From positions 992,001 to 1,056,000 of the forward strand of contig NZ_JACYTQ010000001.1 in NCBI RefSeq assembly GCF_014841125.1: a stretch of DNA of 64,000 nt, in the 5' to 3' direction. Below, in pieces: positions 62,399-64,000 of the stretch. The translations under genes and the position numbers were made by a program. The stretch comes from Echinicola arenosa (GTDB lineage Bacteria > Bacteroidota > Bacteroidia > Cytophagales > Cyclobacteriaceae). The notes under the pieces were generated by a model. It did not search any database and was not told where the DNA came from. It saw only the letters and a program-made list of their open reading frames with translations. Positions within the stretch are counted from its first letter, which is position 1, and every line of letters starts with the position of its first letter.

Positions 62399-63541
62399 AT
62401 GAACAGGATAGACTATCTGGATAAATATAGGTTCTTCACCGTTACATTTGCTCTTATTTCACATGCAATTCTAGCTCTTAACTTAGAGGAAGTAATTGGA
62501 CAAGAAGGTATTAGCAGTATCAGTTTTATAACGAGATCCGCTACTCCATCGCTGATTATACTTTTTGGTATAATGGCTGAATTCATTTATTATAACAGAT
62601 ATAAATCAAAAGGAAATGCCATTTTCTCTAAACTTATTTACAGGTCATTCCTTTGTTATTTAGTATTTGTTCTTCTTTCAATAGTAACCTTTTTAGTAGG
62701 AAAAAAGAGTATATCCGGACTTATGGGAAGTGCTCTATTACTAAAATCAACTTCATACTCCAACATTTTCGTCATGTATTTTTTCTGGCTTCTTTTATGT
62801 ATCCCTATCCTAAAGCTTAGACACAAATTAGGTTTTTGGGGGTTGCTAGGTTTAGTTGGAGCTATTTGGACAATCGACTACTTTATTATAGCAAAAACAG
62901 TTGAACTTTCTTCTCCCTTTAATTTTATAGGAGGAGTTTTATTAGGCATAGGAAGGGACTGGGGGCCATCTATATTTCATGGCATCACCTTAATCGTTTG
63001 TGGAATGCTATTTGCTGATTTTCTGTTGAACAAAGTTTCAACACCCTCAACAAAAACCATTATTGCAATTATTATGATCGGCTCAATCGTCGCCACCTCA
63101 ATTACAATTTTTAATATCGGTTTTGTTGAATACGTGGAAAACATTGTTGACCCAAGGGCTTATCGATTTAAAAACAACATCTTATATTACCTTTATGGAC
63201 TAAATATAACTTGCCTTATCATTATTTTTTCTTATTTATCCAATTTATTAATAAAAGGGAAACTAAGTAATAATATCAATTTCCTGGGGTCATCTACTTT
63301 TTCTTACTTTGTGATTGGAAACATGATCCTTATCATCTTCCCTACCATTCAAATAGCCTCTGTTTGGGAGGCTTTAATGTTTGTTTTTGTCTTTTTAATA
63401 GCCACCAGTTTCCTGACATTTGTTTGGGAAAAAAAGCTGCAACACTTAAACATGGTACAATCAATAAACATGATGACAAAGAATTCCTCTCAAACAGTTT
63501 GGAACACTGTAAACAAAATTAAAAGGAGGAAATTAAGCTAG
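62399..63541 (+). CDS. Polytopic membrane protein, acyltransferase-3-like
   Basis: A 380-residue protein with about ten membrane segments. The opening MNRIDYLDKYRFFTVTFALISHAIL resembles the start of membrane acyltransferases (acyltransferase_3/OpgC type), where a His follows a helix start and binds the acyl donor. Other support is weak: there is no clear second Arg motif, so the function is tentative. The last 25 residues are basic and soluble (NTVNKIKRRKLS). It is a single gene in unusually AT-rich DNA with its own promoter. This could indicate acquisition or just a surface-modification locus. Confidence 0.6.
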   Translation: MNRIDYLDKYRFFTVTFALISHAILALNLEEVIGQEGISSISFITRSATPSLIILFGIMAEFIYYNRYKSKGNAIFSKLIYRSFLCYLVFVLLSIVTFLVGKKSISGLMGSALLLKSTSYSNIFVMYFFWLLLCIPILKLRHKLGFWGLLGLVGAIWTIDYFIIAKTVELSSPFNFIGGVLLGIGRDWGPSIFHGITLIVCGMLFADFLLNKVSTPSTKTIIAIIMIGSIVATSITIFNIGFVEYVENIVDPRAYRFKNNILYYLYGLNITCLIIIFSYLSNLLIKGKLSNNINFLGSSTFSYFVIGNMILIIFPTIQIASVWEALMFVFVFLIATSFLTFVWEKKLQHLNMVQSINMMTKNSSQTVWNTVNKIKRRKLS

Positions 63542-63613
63542 TCTGTATAAAATCAAATTCAAAAAGGCACTTCATACTTATTAAGTTTATATATCCTCGA
63601 AAGCAGTTTGGAG

Positions 63614-64000
63614 TTACTGCATCCTCAATAGCTGCTTTTGTTTCCTCCTTTTGTATATGAAATTAAATACCGGATAAAGAAAAACAGAAACAAGTATAAT
63701 CAAAGTACCTAGATAAAAACCTGATGTCATCTGTTCCTTTTCTCCAAAAATCAACACCGCCAAAACAATCCCATAAACCGGCTCTAAGTTAACCGTAAGG
63801 TTAATCACAAAAACAGTTAATCTTTTCATCAATTCTACAGATACTGAAAAGGCGTAAACTGTACAGACGCCACTTAATAACAACAACCAAAACCAATCAT
63901 TACTACTTAAGCCTAGTCGTATTTGCCCGTCTTCAGCAAAGAACATTACATAAAACGGCATAAACAAAGCAGTAAAAATACACGCCCCCATCATTTCATA
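63614..64000 (-). CDS. EamA/DMT-family transporter, 5' end outside window
   Basis: C-terminal 128 or so residues of a drug/metabolite transporter; the frame stays open to the right edge of the window. Four membrane segments are visible (near TALFMPFYVMFF, WFWLLLLSGVCTVYAFSVSV, INLTVNLEPVYGIVLAVLIF and GFYLGTLIILVSVFLYPVF). LEPVYGIVLAVLIFGE is the EamA-type signature helix. The basic tail YKRRKQKQLLRMQ is cytoplasmic. Substrate unknown. Confidence 0.85.
   Translation of the reverse strand, partial: YEMMGACIFTALFMPFYVMFFAEDGQIRLGLSSNDWFWLLLLSGVCTVYAFSVSVELMKRLTVFVINLTVNLEPVYGIVLAVLIFGEKEQMTSGFYLGTLIILVSVFLYPVFNFIYKRRKQKQLLRMQ

Noticed and set aside
1-64000. Search for CRISPR arrays, insertion sequences, phage or toxin-antitoxin genes
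   Set aside because: No regularly spaced repeats, transposase or integrase motifs, or paired toxin-antitoxin frames were seen; the HNH gene belongs to a common chromosomal family.

Overview
The window looks like a chromosome segment of a Bacteroidota bacterium, most likely order Cytophagales (Cyclobacteriaceae-like; the genus is an inference I cannot test here). The evidence is an alternative complex III cluster, a type IX secretion sorting domain, Bacteroidota-type omega and OstA-like proteins, and promoters of the -33 TTTG / -7 TAnnTTTG type. I see no phage, insertion sequence, CRISPR array or conjugative gene. The content is core metabolism and envelope biogenesis.

1-12.3 kb (minus strand) is one respiratory operon read actA-actB-actC-actD-actE-actF-coxB-coxA-ctaA behind a near-consensus promoter at 12284-12314. 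ACIII oxidises quinol and passes electrons through haem c to the aa3-type oxidase; ctaA, cut by the window edge, makes haem A. Next come tRNA-Cys, a DUF72 gene and rpsA with a structured leader, then a possible 55-codon orphan ORF.

16.2-20.3 kb (minus) holds a GntP-type permease, RidA, a D-threonine-aldolase/D-serine-dehydratase-fold PLP enzyme and an M19 dipeptidase, which I read as a D-hydroxyamino-acid uptake and breakdown unit. 20.4-23.2 kb holds tsaD, smpB, an NlpC/P60 homologue that has lost its catalytic cysteine, and an HNH nuclease. Divergent from these, on the plus strand, run tamB, a photolyase, a DUF2027-Smr protein and an unknown helical protein. 31-41 kb (mostly minus) has a trans-sulfuration PLP enzyme, a VTT-domain protein, an MscS channel with a large unknown membrane-anchored protein, mdh, a cyclic-nucleotide-binding protein and tilS.

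41.3-50 kb (plus) is an envelope and housekeeping run: OstA-like protein, T9SS cargo, bamD, omega, coaBC, a DUF4835 protein, recN and fabI. It is followed by a decayed dihydrofolate-reductase-like pseudogene on the minus strand.

50.7-60.8 kb (minus) is a complete branched-chain amino acid operon: ilvD-ilvB-ilvN-ilvC-leuC-leuD-cimA-leuB. Its leader is the most striking element in the window. A promoter at 60787-60817 precedes a 19-residue leader peptide, MSRIVSVINLVIILIFNCK, in which 10 residues are Ile, Val or Leu. Mutually exclusive 1:2, 2:3 and 3:4 pairings follow, ending in a perfect 12-bp terminator stem with eight U just before ilvD. This is the architecture of classical ribosome-mediated attenuation. 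The synthase in the operon resembles Leptospira-type citramalate synthase rather than LeuA, so the operon appears able to make isoleucine from pyruvate. The window ends with ispE, an acyltransferase-like membrane protein in AT-rich DNA, and a partial EamA transporter.
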